Shown piece after piece: positions 49,301 to 62,402 of a DNA stretch of 64,000 bases; position 1 is the first letter of the stretch; each line of letters starts with the position of its first letter. The stretch comes from Lingula anatina (taxonomy: Eukaryota; Brachiopoda; Lingulata; Lingulida; Lingulidae): NCBI RefSeq assembly GCF_001039355.2, contig NW_019775414.1, positions 483,179 through 547,178 on the forward strand, written 5' to 3'. A model generated the notes under the pieces. It saw nothing but the letters and a program-made list of their open reading frames with translations, was not told the DNA's origin and ran no database searches. The position numbers and the translations under genes were made by a program.

Positions 49301-50219
49301 ATTACACATAAGGTTATGATCAACAAGTGATGGTCTGATCAATAACTTTGGGAGTTGAAAAATCCCCAGCAAATCTATGTAGGGCATGGGGAAGCAGATG
49401 TTAAACAAAACAAAGTGAGTTTTCTAAATAGAAAAGGCTTTATTTATGTACTAGTAAACATACTGATAACTGAAGAAAATGCCACTATCAATGTGGCAAT
49501 AAACTTTCGTACATGCCTTTTGTAATGAAAAAATATTTTTCTTTGACCTTTCAAAAATAAACACCAAGTACAAGTCCTCAAAATAATCTTTATGTTAAAC
49601 AAAAATAATCAAGATTAACTTTTGAAATATACTTTTTGTAACAGATTGGTAGAGGCACATAAAGGTTGGACGGATATACATCAGGCATATATTGTCTATA
49701 GTGGCAACATTACCACTAAAAATAAGAACTTACTTTATTCTAGCCCATTATGAAATTTTTCTTTATAAACAAAGTCATAGGTATGAAGTTATGAAGTGCA
49801 AATCTGTTGTATCTACTGGTGAGTTCTTGTGGAATGTTGAAAAATAAAGACTAGAGCTTAAAGAATTAAAAACCAAGCAACCCCTGTGATGGATACATTT
49901 TTTTTACTCGTTACTAGACGTCAAACAGTTTATGAACATCGCATGTTCACTTTGGCACCATGTTTGGCAAGGTAACATTTTATCACAAATTCTTTAGTGA
50001 ATAGGTTAGCAACCATATCATATTACAATAAAAAAACTAGAATTCTTTAAGGCTCTATTGCAAAGATAACTGATTGTCTATTTGTGTAGGTCAACATCAA
50101 ACGCAATAGGAATGTAAAAATATCCTAAAACAACTTCAATATGGTCTTAACTAGAAATCCTCCTTTGATTAAAAAAAAAAAAAAAAACTGAACAACAGAT
50201 CGTTTTATCTTAAAAAATG
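46349..50219. other. Intergenic, one possible isolated exon
   Basis: Left end should be the promoter of Ly6 gene 3; right end the 3' UTR of the disordered-protein gene. A poly-A run lies near 48453-48478 and an (AAT)n run near 49072-49092. Apart from 48313-48421 no coding sequence is suspected. Confidence 0.5.
48313..48421 (+). other. Possible isolated 109-nt coding exon
   Basis: Open throughout in one frame (LYQNDGTGLRPVWSHV...), preceded by AGCTATTCAG and followed by ACAG|GTACGC, and more GC-rich than its surroundings. Not recognised; could be chance, a pseudo-exon or part of an unseen + strand gene. Confidence 0.2.
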
Positions 50220-52670
50220 CTATGAGTCTTGTTTTGGTTTCTTCTTGAATTTTCTTGATTTTTCCCATCGTATTGTCTCTACTTCCAAAGCATTTAGCTC
50301 TGCTATTCTTGTCTGAAAGGATGCAGTGGTAGCACCAACCATTGGATCTGGATATTTGGGCTCTAAAAATAAAATAAAACATAAAAATACATAAGATTCC
50401 AGAAGGTTTCCTTACACATTTTATCATGTGGTTGAATTCCATTAGATTCTCTCTGTCAATATGCCTGTGATGTAAAAACAAAAAGGCTTACATATTCAAA
50501 GCTGTAATATATGGAGGTGGAGAAAGTGATGATAATTTTCTTAAAGAAACTTAAGGCTCATGGCAAGCAGAATACTAATACTATTGCTCAGCAACCAGAT
50601 ATGCAGGTCTGTACACTTAACATTAAGAAATCTCATTTTAGCTCATCTATATCCTCCCCCCTCCCCCCCTCTGGATGATTGGTTGAAAGCCACATCAATT
50701 TATCAATTTTCAGAGATACAGACAAGAGGATCAATTTTATTGCTAATAAAAAACCTGATCACCACTTTCAATTTTACTGTAGGCCTGAAGTTCAAGTACC
50801 TACTTTATCCTGAATTTTACAATACACATATGTAACTAATAACAAACCTGTATCTTTTGATTTTCTGTTGCTTCCTGAGTATTGTGTGGAGGACCCCTGA
50901 TTTGCTGTAGATCGACTATTTGTGCGCTTTGGTGGGAAGGGTCCAGCAACCTGAGAGCTGCCATTGCTGATACCATTGTTGACAGACTGGCCACTGCGAG
51001 TTGTTCTGGGTTTTTCTGATGGGAGGGGCATCCAGTTAGTCCCCGTTGCTACCAGATCCTCTGAATCACGACCTAAAGTTAACAGAAACATATTAAATGC
51101 AAATACTTATTCTTCTTTTTCATTTTTTTTAATTTGAGAACTGGTACCTGTAAATTTGGAACCAATCCTTTTTTTATGGTAAATTTCACTGAATTATTTT
51201 ATGAAGTTAAATAAAGTACATACTAGATCCACTGAGTCTTGGGTTGATCACAGACATTCTTAAACCGTTAGGTTTAAAGTAGTTTGGTTTTATAGGTAAT
51301 TGAGCTCTATCTCTTGGGCCTGCTATAGAAGGTGGTCTGTCATCTGCATCTTTTTCTGGTGAGCCTGTAATATAAAACCACTCATTTCCTTTTTTTATTT
51401 TCACTGGTGCATAGAATTGTTTTGCATAGCCAATCACTTGTGTAATGTGTTAGTAACATAAAATTAATTCTTATGTAAGACAATTTTTTTTCAGAAAAGA
51501 ATTAAACAAATAAGGTAGAATAATAATTTATTACCAAAGAACACTGAGTGAGACTTGGATATAATTGTAGTCAAAGTGACTCTTGATTGAACACAATATT
51601 ATTCTACAGTATAGATTCCCTGCAGCAATTCTAAATACCAATGTCGATGACAAACATTTTAAGCTCTTCAAGCATTAAGTATGGAAGTCATTTTAGACTG
51701 TGACCACAGCAAACATTGACTTACTATCAGTTTAAATAGGTTGCATATAGATCACATTGATCTTCGGCTTCGTCAAATGTTGTACATATTTTTTCCCATA
51801 AAAGTTAGATACTCTTATTTATCTAGGTTCACAGTAATAACACCATACTGGCTCTCACATAAATGAGACTTGTTATTTGGTTTTTAAAGTTAACACAACA
51901 AAAACATTTCATAGTGACTTCTTATTACAAGAATAAAATAAAACTGTTTTACATCTTAGGAGGGAACACAGGTCACCTAATATCGATCAATTTGTAAAGG
52001 CATACAGGTATTTTAAACAACCAAAGCTTTGCCTCACTACAACAAAATGCTATAGAAACTATATTTGACTATCTCAATAGAGGAAAATGTAAAATACCTT
52101 GAACAATGCTACACTAATATGAATATCGAATTGCACAAGAAATTGCTTCAGGTGTCAAAATTCCCAAACAAAAGGGGATATTTACTTCTCCCAGCACCTA
52201 GGTGGACCTTATTAAAATACTTTTTCAGCATCCACAAAATTAAAGAAGCCAGCATGAAAGCAAAACCAGGCCTAGATCCTAGACAAGTTACTTACAAAAA
52301 AATTCAAACTTAATACAAAATGGAAGCAAATTTAAGTGGTATAAAGTACTACCAATGCAATGGTGGAAATACAGCCTGAGTTGATTCATAATACATTTTA
52401 TATGGGTTTATTACAAAGCAATTTTGGTTTTACTAAATTAGACAAGAATCCAGCAAAATCAATCATTTCAACCAATTACAGTTGAACACGAGTCATGTCT
52501 TACCTCGGTCTGACATAGTCCCTTTCCTTGAGCCACTTCTACTATTACTATTTTCCATGAACTCCCTGCTGTCTTGACCATCCTGCCTTCCATCATGACT
52601 AGAGCGTAACCTGTCCCTGTCCCCCAGATCTGAAATCTGGGAGTTCCTGCGCAGTTCATCTGGAGGAAGA

Positions 52671-52702
<32 letters not shown>

Positions 52703-55700
52703 ATGGAGGTGGTGGTTATGATGCCTTAGGTTGGGATCTTTGGAGTATGAGCTAAGCAGATCTGTGGAGGAAAACGGTACTGGAGGGGTGCTCGTAGAAC
52801 TGTAAAGGAAAAGAAGAGAATGATAGAATTTAATGTTGTCATGTTACTTACAGTATGTAACTATTCAGTGGGAATTACTTCAGAGAGTGTTGACCAATGC
52901 TAGAAATGAAAAATTGAGAGAACAAACAAGCCACTTCATATTTCAAAGCATGTTAAAACTCCTATCTACAGTGCAAAAAAGAAAAAAAAATGGTTGAAAA
53001 TATGTTTTCTCTATAAATAGAACATGAAAAACATGTCTGAACAATCAATTTATACAGTGTGGCAAAATCAAAGTAGTTTTTTTTCCACTGCTGTAAATAA
53101 TTGATTTCACATACACATGTATGGTAGAAGTTGGAGCAAATGCATATCTTGGGATCTAGCCAAAGCTTCTGAATTAGTTATTGATATAAAAATTGTAACC
53201 ACATGGACAGTAGATGTCTAGACACTTTCCCAGCCTCTACTGGATTTTTTTTCAAGCGACATATAATGAGTTAAATTCTTATCATCTTATACTGTACAAG
53301 CTGGAACAGGAAATGAACAAAGGCCAAGGAGTGCAGCAGAGTCATGAAAAATTCATTAAAAAACAGTAATCGTATAAAAAAGAACTTGTTCACTGGATGC
53401 CTTTGTAACGAACGTCAAGCCTGTCAAAAGGCACCCTATACTAGTCTCTATCTGTTAGTGCTACCAATCTCTACCAACATTGACCTAGTAATATATAACT
53501 CAAACACAAATGCCTTTGAAAACTGACATTTCCTTTTCATACTTAAATCACTCTGTACACAAAACAAGCTGATATTTCCGACATTAATAATTTCAACACA
53601 CATGAAGATTTATACTGTACATAAACACCTCACAGACTTAGACAATATTCTGAAAGCCCTTACCAACTAGCAGACTTCACTGGAGACTGTATGAAGTTTA
53701 CTTTTATAAGTTTGTTCTCAGCTGAATTTTGTCTCCTTTCACTAGGAATAAGATTCACTTTCACTGCTATTGGCCTTACATCTGGGGGTAGGATTTGTCT
53801 ACACCACATCTTAGAAGAACTAATAAACATTCTGTCTACTGATTGTACACTTGTTTTAATCCATGAAGAGAGTAAGAAAAGTCAAACAAATTAAAGATTT
53901 GGTGCTAAAATCGATAGTCTTATAAAATATTCACTGGAGGTTGTAGGCACAATACAAAGGAAAAAATGAGGTTCAGCGGGCTAATTCGGGATACATTGAT
54001 TAAGGCACCACAAGCAACATGTGTGATTTATGATAAAAGGATCTTCCTTTGATCAATAAACTTATGAAGAATTATTTACTTCATAATGTAACATTTACAT
54101 AATTTGATAAAAAGTTACTTGTGCTTCATAATAGGTGTAGCAAAGGTGAAATACATAAGTGATTTTCCAATTCTCTGTCAAAATTTTATTTGACTTATAT
54201 CTCCAAGAGCTGTGTGTTGTCACAACATAGTTCACAACTGACAGGTACAAAGAACCATTGCTTTCAAAAAATATTCAGCTTCAAAGTAGTTTTTGTTGAC
54301 TTATCAATCAATTGGATTTAAAAGCTGATCTTTAGGAATATTAAACCTTGATTACCAGATTAAAAAAAAACTTTTAGAAAAAGAAATAATAAAAAGGTCC
54401 TCTATGCAGACTTACATGTAAGTTTGGAACCGTTCTCTACGTCTTTGAGGCACATGGGTACGCACTTGAAATAACCACGGACAACGCAGTATGATATGTT
54501 TTGGCATTTTCAAAACATTCCTGAGCATCACCGACTAACATCTACTAACTATGCCCATTTCCTCACTCCACAAAACACAAACAACGACACATTTCATCTC
54601 CAAGTTGACTTACACACTCATCGTTAACTGTACACCCGGCCATAGTGGTTTCAAACGAACCGGGAACAACCAAGGGCACTGCTGGTTGATATGCTTTGGT
54701 TTCTGCATCCTAGATAATCCTCTATGGTAAATACTTGAAATAATCAGATACCAAAGCAAAGATTAGAGCCTCACTGCCGAGATGATTGGCTATAGGATGT
54801 CTTAACATGTCTGAAGTAACCCTGCCCTCCGCACACACAACCCGCGCTGTGTCCTGCATATCAAGTAAGTCCCCCTATTTATCGCTCAAGTGCTGCCACT
54901 GAGTAAACACCTCAATGGATACAGTAAATACAATTTCTTTAAAAGCAGCGTTTAGCAGACATTGTGGGTTAAATGAAAGACGAGAGGTCTATGTACACGT
55001 GGTAGGATCAATATGTGTGGAAGGTTATTTTTCATATCAAAGGGACAGTTTTTAGAAACAACATTGTGCAAATAGTGAATGCGCAAAGGCAAATTGCACA
55101 CGTCTTTGAAAAGCACATTCAGGTTGGGGCTATTAGTACCCCTAGTGCCATCTGGTGGTTGTCTGGAAAACTGCAGGGTATTGTGGGATGCAGTACCAGT
55201 TGTTATATAACATGCTGCTTGAATATACAATGTTCAAATACAGGTCAAACTGTATTGATTTAAATGTACAAGCATAGTGCAAAATACAATGCCTTGTTAA
55301 TTCTGAACTGAGACTAATTCTGATATAACCAATTCTATCAACATTTAATTTAATATCTTATATCATTATGGAAATTTCTCCAAGAAAAAGTGAAATTGTT
55401 AATAACTAGTTATTCTCACTCTTAATTCTTATACAAAACTATATTATTCCTTCTACAAAACCTAAGAACCAAGAGACATATTTCATCTCTAACTTACCAC
55501 TGACTGACACCTGTTCACTGTACATATTGTGCAAGCACCAAATGTATTTCACTACTGAACCAAATTTTTGCATAACAACAAAATTACCATAACAGATACA
55601 TGTACTAACCATACCTTATATCATAACTAACAAGTGACAAGGATTCCAGCTTAATTTGTGGAGTTGCCTTGTGTTGGCCCTTAGAAGATTTTCCTCCAAA

Positions 55701-58700
55701 GCCAGCAGTCAAATCAGATTGCTGCAGTGGTGACGTTACACTGCAGTGTTGACCCATCACGAATCAAAAAACACATTCCAATATTAAAACACAATCACAT
55801 GGTTATTGCTGATCAGAAATCGGATCTACAGATCAACAGAGTCCTGGCAAAGTTGTTGACATCAGTACAGCTATTGGAAACAGCCCTGGTGGTACAATTG
55901 TACTTTGACACGACACAAATTTATAACATAGTAAACAGCTTCAGTCAGACAAAAGAAAAGCCTGTGCTAATCAATAGAAATTTACCAAAAGACCTTTGGC
56001 TGATCGTGAAGGCCAAATGTCATGTTTCAATGTGGTAGTAGAATGTAAAGGACTGTTATGTGTTGTGCTTGATACTGGCTTTATGCTCCAAAGTAATAAC
56101 AGCCCTGGAAACCTGTATTTAAATTTGTTAAAAATAGAGAAGTTTTTTTTTCTCCCAACAACGTGCGACATAAAACCTCTTGTAGCCAAATTCAAACTTA
56201 CTCTTTTAAAATATATGGACTGCTTTAATTGGTTATGGTTATGTTCTTTGTTCATAGTGTCAGGGGGTTAACTATTGGAACTAAGCACTGAAAAAGCCAT
56301 TTACACAGGGTTAGTGAGTTAAAGAAACAGCAAACAAAAAAGTTTTCTTGAAAGCACACAAATATTTTTAAAGAAAACATCTTTCTGAATTGAAAAAAAG
56401 CCACAAAAGCTTAACATGGAATGGGGTCACTGAAATGCAAATTGCTTGAATTGCCAATCACCCTAACACTTAAAAATTAACTTTATCTTGAAGATAAGGC
56501 ATTTTCATGTCCTCATACTGGTTAATAAAAACTTTGTTATTTTAACTTAAAACTGTCTTCCTGTTCCTAAAGTTTACAGCTGAAAATACCTACATATACA
56601 CACGCTTCATTTCAGAATTTTCATTTTCTTAATATGATATCAAGATAGTGATTGACCACCCCTTTGAAAATACTTAATATGAAAGCATCAAATCTGATCC
56701 AAGCTGGCAACAAGTGACAAATATGATAATTAACTAAAATGTAAAAAACTAAAGGACAAAAATACTCATATCACATAACATGTGCCATACCGTGGTCCAA
56801 TTCCAAATCTTGGTGTAAACACACCCCTTCCTAAAGAAGACCCGGAGGAAGTTGGCCTTCCACCATATGATCGAACTGGTTCCACATCATCAGCCAACAA
56901 AGTTATTTCACAAGCTCCATAGATCTGGCGAAGCACCTTATTTCGTAGATGTAAAGAAGCATCAGTTCTTCCTGATCCCTGACGGGAGAGAAGTAATGCG
57001 GGCATGGTCCTACTCTTTTTGCTGTCAGCCACTGTTTTGCTGGGTGTTCAATGTACCAGACACAATGGGAATATATCAGGTTTTTCACCTTCCACTGCTT
57101 TATAAAAGCCAGTTTCAAGTGTGACTGGAATGTCACTACTGATACTGATACACTATAGCTGTCAAAGTGTAACAGATCAAAGGTAATTTATAGCCTTGTT
57201 TTCAGTTGGTCCAAGGACGTGCAGTTACTATAGCATCATATATTACTCCACTGTAAAAAACATTCCATTCAAAGCCTGCAATTTTCTGTGTAAGATTATA
57301 TGTGATCCTTTGGATGAAACAGTTCAAAGCGATAATACTTCAATATCTTTATCTCAGATATTCAATACAAATCTAGTCTCCCAGTATTCCTATTTACTTT
57401 GGTTAATATAACCAAAACATAAGCCTTATAGGTCTATGCCATGGGAATACACCATCCTGAAAATCGTCCTTGTTTTGAAGTAGCTATCCAGTCTGTCAAT
57501 TTCCCTGGATACAAGTCACAATTTTCACTACAAATGTGACAGATCCTAAAGCTTTCCTCCAGCTATTTTCTTTGGCTCACAAAACACCCATACATTACGA
57601 CAAACACAAGCCTGTCAAAGAATATTTTCTTCTCATCTCCCTCAACCAAACCAACTCCTCCTAGACACCCTTGGTAAAAGACTTCTTAATCCTTTAGATT
57701 TTCAACATTTCTCTTTCAAGACACAATTCTTTTTAAGTGTCCCTAATCCCCTACTGAAGTGGTCTCACAGGTAGCTACGACCCAATGGACTGTGCTCTCC
57801 GCACCATGACGCCAAAGGTTTTCATTTAAATGCACATTTAGCGGTGATTGCATGACCCTCTACTACACTGAGCTACAACATTACCTCTTAAAACATAGAA
57901 ACACCACGTGCCATTCACCATTGAAGTGCGTCTTAAGGTTATTCAGACTGTTGAATTATGGTGAATATAAATACTTATGGGAGCATGTTTTCTTTTACTA
58001 TTCAGGGTTTGGTTTCAATGGGGGGCTCTTAGCCCACAAAAACAGCAAGCTGAAAGCGTGTACTCTAGCATGCTTTACAGAATATTTGCAGTGTTAAGAT
58101 TTCTAAATATGACTGCTTTGATGGGTCATTATTTCATGAAATTTAATCAAGTTAGCAAGGAGGCAATGATAACATAAAGGGCATATACCATTGCTGGCCA
58201 AGGACAATGGACAAAAATCATTATTTGTCTTATATGCTACTGAATAATCCACATTTTATAATTTCCGTTACATTCTGAATTATTGTTCTTGTTTCTATGT
58301 CAACAGGACTTGTTTGAGGGATATTACTATTTTTAAATGCAGAAATGACCTCTGAAATCAGTTTTCAGACATGTTAACCTAAATACCTCACCTAAATCAA
58401 GTGAAAACAAAATACAAATGCATAGCTCACACATGTTTAAATTCTTAGTACTACAATTATTCCACTGAAGTGAAATCTGAACCCAATATAAGGCTATGGC
58501 CTAAATTGCAATGCATTTTTTCTCTCCAGCATTAGGAAAAAGAAATATATTTTATTGAAATTCCTGTGTAAGTGCAGCATATTTTAAACTAACATTATAA
58601 TTAACTGATCTACATGCAAGAATTGCCATAAGCAGCAATTAATAAACTTGGCATGCTGCATCTTTTTCTCTCTTGATTTCTTAGGCAGTATACGCAATTG

Positions 58701-60048
58701 TGTTTGGTTGAGAAACAGAGCACAACTAACACATCAATCAATAATGAATAGATCTAGAAAATTGCAGGTGAAGAGATTTTTTGAAAAAGATAATGCAAAC
58801 GCCTCTCTTGTCAATACTTAGCTTCACATATATTTATAATTTATATTAATGTACCTTTTTACAACTTATAATTATGGCATGGGTAACAAAATATCTACTG
58901 TATAAAAAATGCACTTTTTATTTCTGAAAAAAAGGCATTAAGAGAACTACTATTAATTAGTTGTTCGATAAAACTAATTCTCCGCACAAAAGATTACAGA
59001 TAATTCTTCAGTACTGACATAATTCTGATCAATATCATAACCAGTGATCCTTCTTGAAAAGTTCATGTAATTTGGTTCAATAGAGCTCTTATGTAGACCA
59101 TGTACTACATGTGTTGCCAACAATCATGACAACCATAAAAACAAAAACAAATGACTAAAATAATCTAAAACTGTCTTACCAATCATTTCACTATGCACAT
59201 ATTCATTCAGTTTACTAAACCTGAAATTTAAGCTAATTTTTGTCATAAATGACTGCAGTTTTGTATTGACACACCAAATACAAACTGCCAAAACCCTTGG
59301 GATACACCAATGGCCATTCCACTGAGACAGACAGGAAAAGTCCTCTCAGTTCAAGTAAATAAAAGTTGAATAATAACCAGAGAGGCACTTTTTACTTACT
59401 TAAAATGCAAACCTGTTTTAGGAGAATATGAAAGGTAATAAATGTGAAAACTAATAATTCTAGTACCTATCACTTTGGCACAATTTAAGTACCGCTGCTA
59501 TAAAAGAAAACTAGGGTGCATCACAAGGAGTAATAAATAAGCTATGTGTGACCTCTAAAAAATAAGCCAGTCATACAGGAATTTCCAAACATGCCAATCA
59601 TAGCTGGCTGTAATTGATATTTAAGGATGCTTGTTGGTACATGAATAACAATTCACACCATCTGTTCTGGTCCCACAACCAAATGACATGCCTAATAAAA
59701 TCCATGAATGCAATAGCGAATTGTGTCACCAGTCGAAATTATAGATTTAAATGACACCCCAGAAGCTCAAAACCTAATCTTACTTAAATACAACCAACTA
59801 TACCGATTTGTCAAAAATATGTTTTCAAATAAAATTTTATGAAACTCTTTTTACTTACTATACTGTGCATACACTGACAGGCGCCTGCTTTAGTTGTGCC
59901 TTTTTCTGCTTCAGTTCTTGCAGTGCTTTACGCAAGGCTGCCACATATTCTTCTTCTTCTACTTCCAACATTCTCTTCATCTTTGCTTGCTTTCCTACAA
60001 CTGGTGGTAAGGGTTTGTATACACGCCAGTCCTGACCATGCTTCATAG
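50220..60048 (-). CDS. Ser/Arg/His-rich probably disordered protein, unrecognised
   Basis: Exons in transcript order: 59873-60048, 56791-56978, 55615-55740, 52504-52799, 51224-51364, 50848-51072 and 50220-50362; phases match at every join. A likely ATG lies at 60046 (MKHGQDWRVYKPLPPVV), unless a further upstream exon is used. The first exon ends in a charged helix (EEEEYVAALRKALQELKQKK), probably coiled coil. The middle is Gly/Ser/Arg-rich. The 52504 exon has a His-rich run (HHLHHHHHHQHHHH) then Arg/Ser/Asp repeats. The last exon is more ordered (SFQTRIAELNALEVETIRWE) and ends in a basic tail KFKKKPKQDS. No signal or membrane segment. Good conservation-like character at both ends suggests a real cytoplasmic or cytoskeletal protein, but I do not recognise it. 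An alternative first exon is listed separately. Confidence 0.72.
52667..52725 (-). repeat. His-codon (ATG/GTG) repeat in coding exon
   Basis: Runs of CAT/CAC codons within the 52504-52799 exon; length polymorphism would change the His tract but not the frame. Confidence 0.8.
54416..54507 (-). CDS. Alternative first exon of the disordered-protein gene
   Basis: ATG at 54507 opens a 30-codon frame (MPKHIILRCPWLF...) ending at AT|GTAAGTC with two bases left over. These join in frame with the exon at 52799, exactly the phase left by the upstream exon at 55615. This predicts a shorter isoform lacking the N-terminal coiled coil. The region upstream (54510-54860) has more CpG than its surroundings, as expected of a second promoter. 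Confidence 0.5.
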
Positions 60049-62317
60049 CTAAAGCAGCAACAACTACCCCAGTACAACTACTGTCAGCAGCAGCCAGGAA
60101 GACATATTGTTGTACTTCAATATCAAACATACATGTATGACAAATCTAAATACTGCATATATCAGTTATGTTAATAGTTATGTCTATCCTTCTGAACAGT
60201 ACAGTACATTTATATCCTATGTATCATCCCACGTTACAATAAGAACCAAGCTGACACTGAAGTTTTCTGTCTCAGTGTACTATGGACAAATTAATGTTGA
60301 CAGTTCATTGTTTCTACTTGATGCTGGTTCTGTTTTTTCCAAGAAAATCAGGAATATACAGTTTTTTTCTGCTACATGAAAATTTTGTTTGCTGAGAAAT
60401 TTCCAATTAAGGAAAATTATATATATGTGTATTGCCTCCACTGATATATCCTTCAGAGGTCAATCCTTTGGTAAGAATATTCTCCTTTTTTTTCCAAATG
60501 CAAGAACTCAATCTGTGCTACCTGGATATTGGATTCTCCTTCACTGCCCCTACCTGCATACGTATCAAATGGAAAAATGATCTGGCTGCATACAACTCCA
60601 AGCCCGATTAATTGATCGATCAACAAGACCAGAATACCAAGTAGTCTCAAGCTTTCCTTACGTGGGCTTGCCGACTGATATTAAAGTTTTAAGAGACGTC
60701 AGACTCGATGCAGTAACCACAGTCTTGACCCTCGTTAACAATATTAAGATGGATTAAAAAACAGTCAAACTGTGCTTGACTTTACACTGAATGAATAGGT
60801 GCACAAGCATGACTTAATTGGAGTATTGTAAGTAAAACAGGGTTGTGGTTATTTATCATTAATGATGTTTGCTCTCAGTGTGTGAACACTGTACGCATAA
60901 AGGGGTGTGAAGCAAGCTCTTGTCTACTACACTACGTCACCAGAGTTAGACACACAGATATCGCAGACTGGACAAATATAAGGTCTTTCAGCTAACTATC
61001 ACAACTAAGTGCTTAACAAAATACAAACATGTTACCCCGACGTCCTTCACACCAATCCGCATGAAGCAAACAAAAAATGAGTACGACTCTTCAGACCTGG
61101 TGTATTTTCTTAGAAAACAACACCTTTTATGCAATCAACATTATTAACGGACATATCTAATATTTCTGATGACATTTTCAATCAACATTTATTTACTCCT
61201 ATATGATCCCATGCAAATGTTTAAATAATAGAACCTAGAAAGCACCGACTCGTATCCTGAAAAGTGAGGTAATTTTTAGTATTTAGTTAAGCTTTTCCTA
61301 AGCTACTTAACACCACTGATCAATTTATCATATCACATTTCATACAGTGAAGAATATTTAAAGGAATCAAGGCTTAAATCAACATAAAAACCTTTCCTAC
61401 TTTTCAGCATGACTGTATGTTCTTTTGTTATAGACCATTTACCAATTTACACCTATGTTAAATAAATTCAATATCACTTTTCAGACTAGAGTATTTCAAA
61501 TGGGTGCAAAACAAAAGCACGCACGCTTATTTGATATTCAGATCAATGATGCAATAAAGCACTCTGAAAAATACCAAGAAGGAAAACAAAACAGTCATTT
61601 CTTGAAAATAAAAGAATATTCTTATCTTTCACTGTTGATTTCCTNTATCTTTGATTATCAGTTTATTTCTGTTTCATATTATGTTTACAACATGCAGTCA
61701 AATACATATCAACAGCATATTAATATGCATATTAATTTTAAAATTAAAAAAATCATACAATTTTTTTATTACTTTTATGCATTTTGTTACTCGTGGTTTT
61801 TTGTGTTTGGATTGATTTCACTGAGAAGAAAATAAAGACCATCTAGACCTTCTCTTTGAAAAGCAATTACAAATTCTGATATGTTAACCCTGACAGCTTA
61901 ATTTTTTTCCTACACATGGAGAAATTATTTTTTTAACAAACAAGGTTTTCTACAGAATTTGGTAAAGGTTTCACACAGGATTTAGTCAATTGACTGGGAT
62001 AAAATAATAAATCAGAAAAAAGGATTTTCTTCACTTTCATCATTGCAAAAATTAACTAAATTTTGTAACTCAAGACTATCTTTTAATGCATTATGGGCTG
62101 AATAATTTCTGTGAAGTAATAAATTTACAAACTAAAGTCTCTTGTTTATGATTGGGTAAATTAGGATAAAGTTGGAATAAAGTACACTTTATCTTCTAAA
62201 ATATACTGTTTATTTTCCTAGCATCATAAAAGTATTACATGTATCTGCATAAAAACCCTTGGTCCTCTGTTGTGTGTTTTATGGTTTTGTCCATTTGCAC
62301 TTTAACAAAACCATTAC

Positions 62318-62402
62318 AAGAATGACGTCGCAACACGCCAGGCGGGTGCACACATGTTGCATCTTTTCTGGAGAGCTGAAAACCGCACTGTTTGCAGGTC
62401 AT
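62318..62402 (-). CDS. Candidate upstream exon of the disordered-protein gene
   Basis: ATG at 62402 opens MTCKQCGFQLSRKDATCVHP and continues to a possible donor T|GTAATG. One leftover base joins in frame with the acceptor at 60049. The C-x2-C then C spacing recalls half of a zinc ribbon. The frame also stays open past the donor to a stop at 62235, so it may instead be an independent or terminal exon. Confidence 0.3.

Noticed and set aside
55615-55721. Shorter version of the 55615 exon using the inner CTGCAG acceptor
   Set aside because: It would join the previous exon out of frame and hit a stop; the acceptor 19 nt upstream keeps the frame.
59858-60130. 90-residue frame starting MFDIEVQQYVF as the gene's N-terminus
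   Set aside because: The sequence before 60048 reads as a pyrimidine-rich intron end with CTTTAG; the coding exon more likely starts at 60048.
61455-61835. 126-residue open frame
   Set aside because: Crosses an ambiguous base at 61645, has low-complexity AT-driven composition and no splice or homology support.
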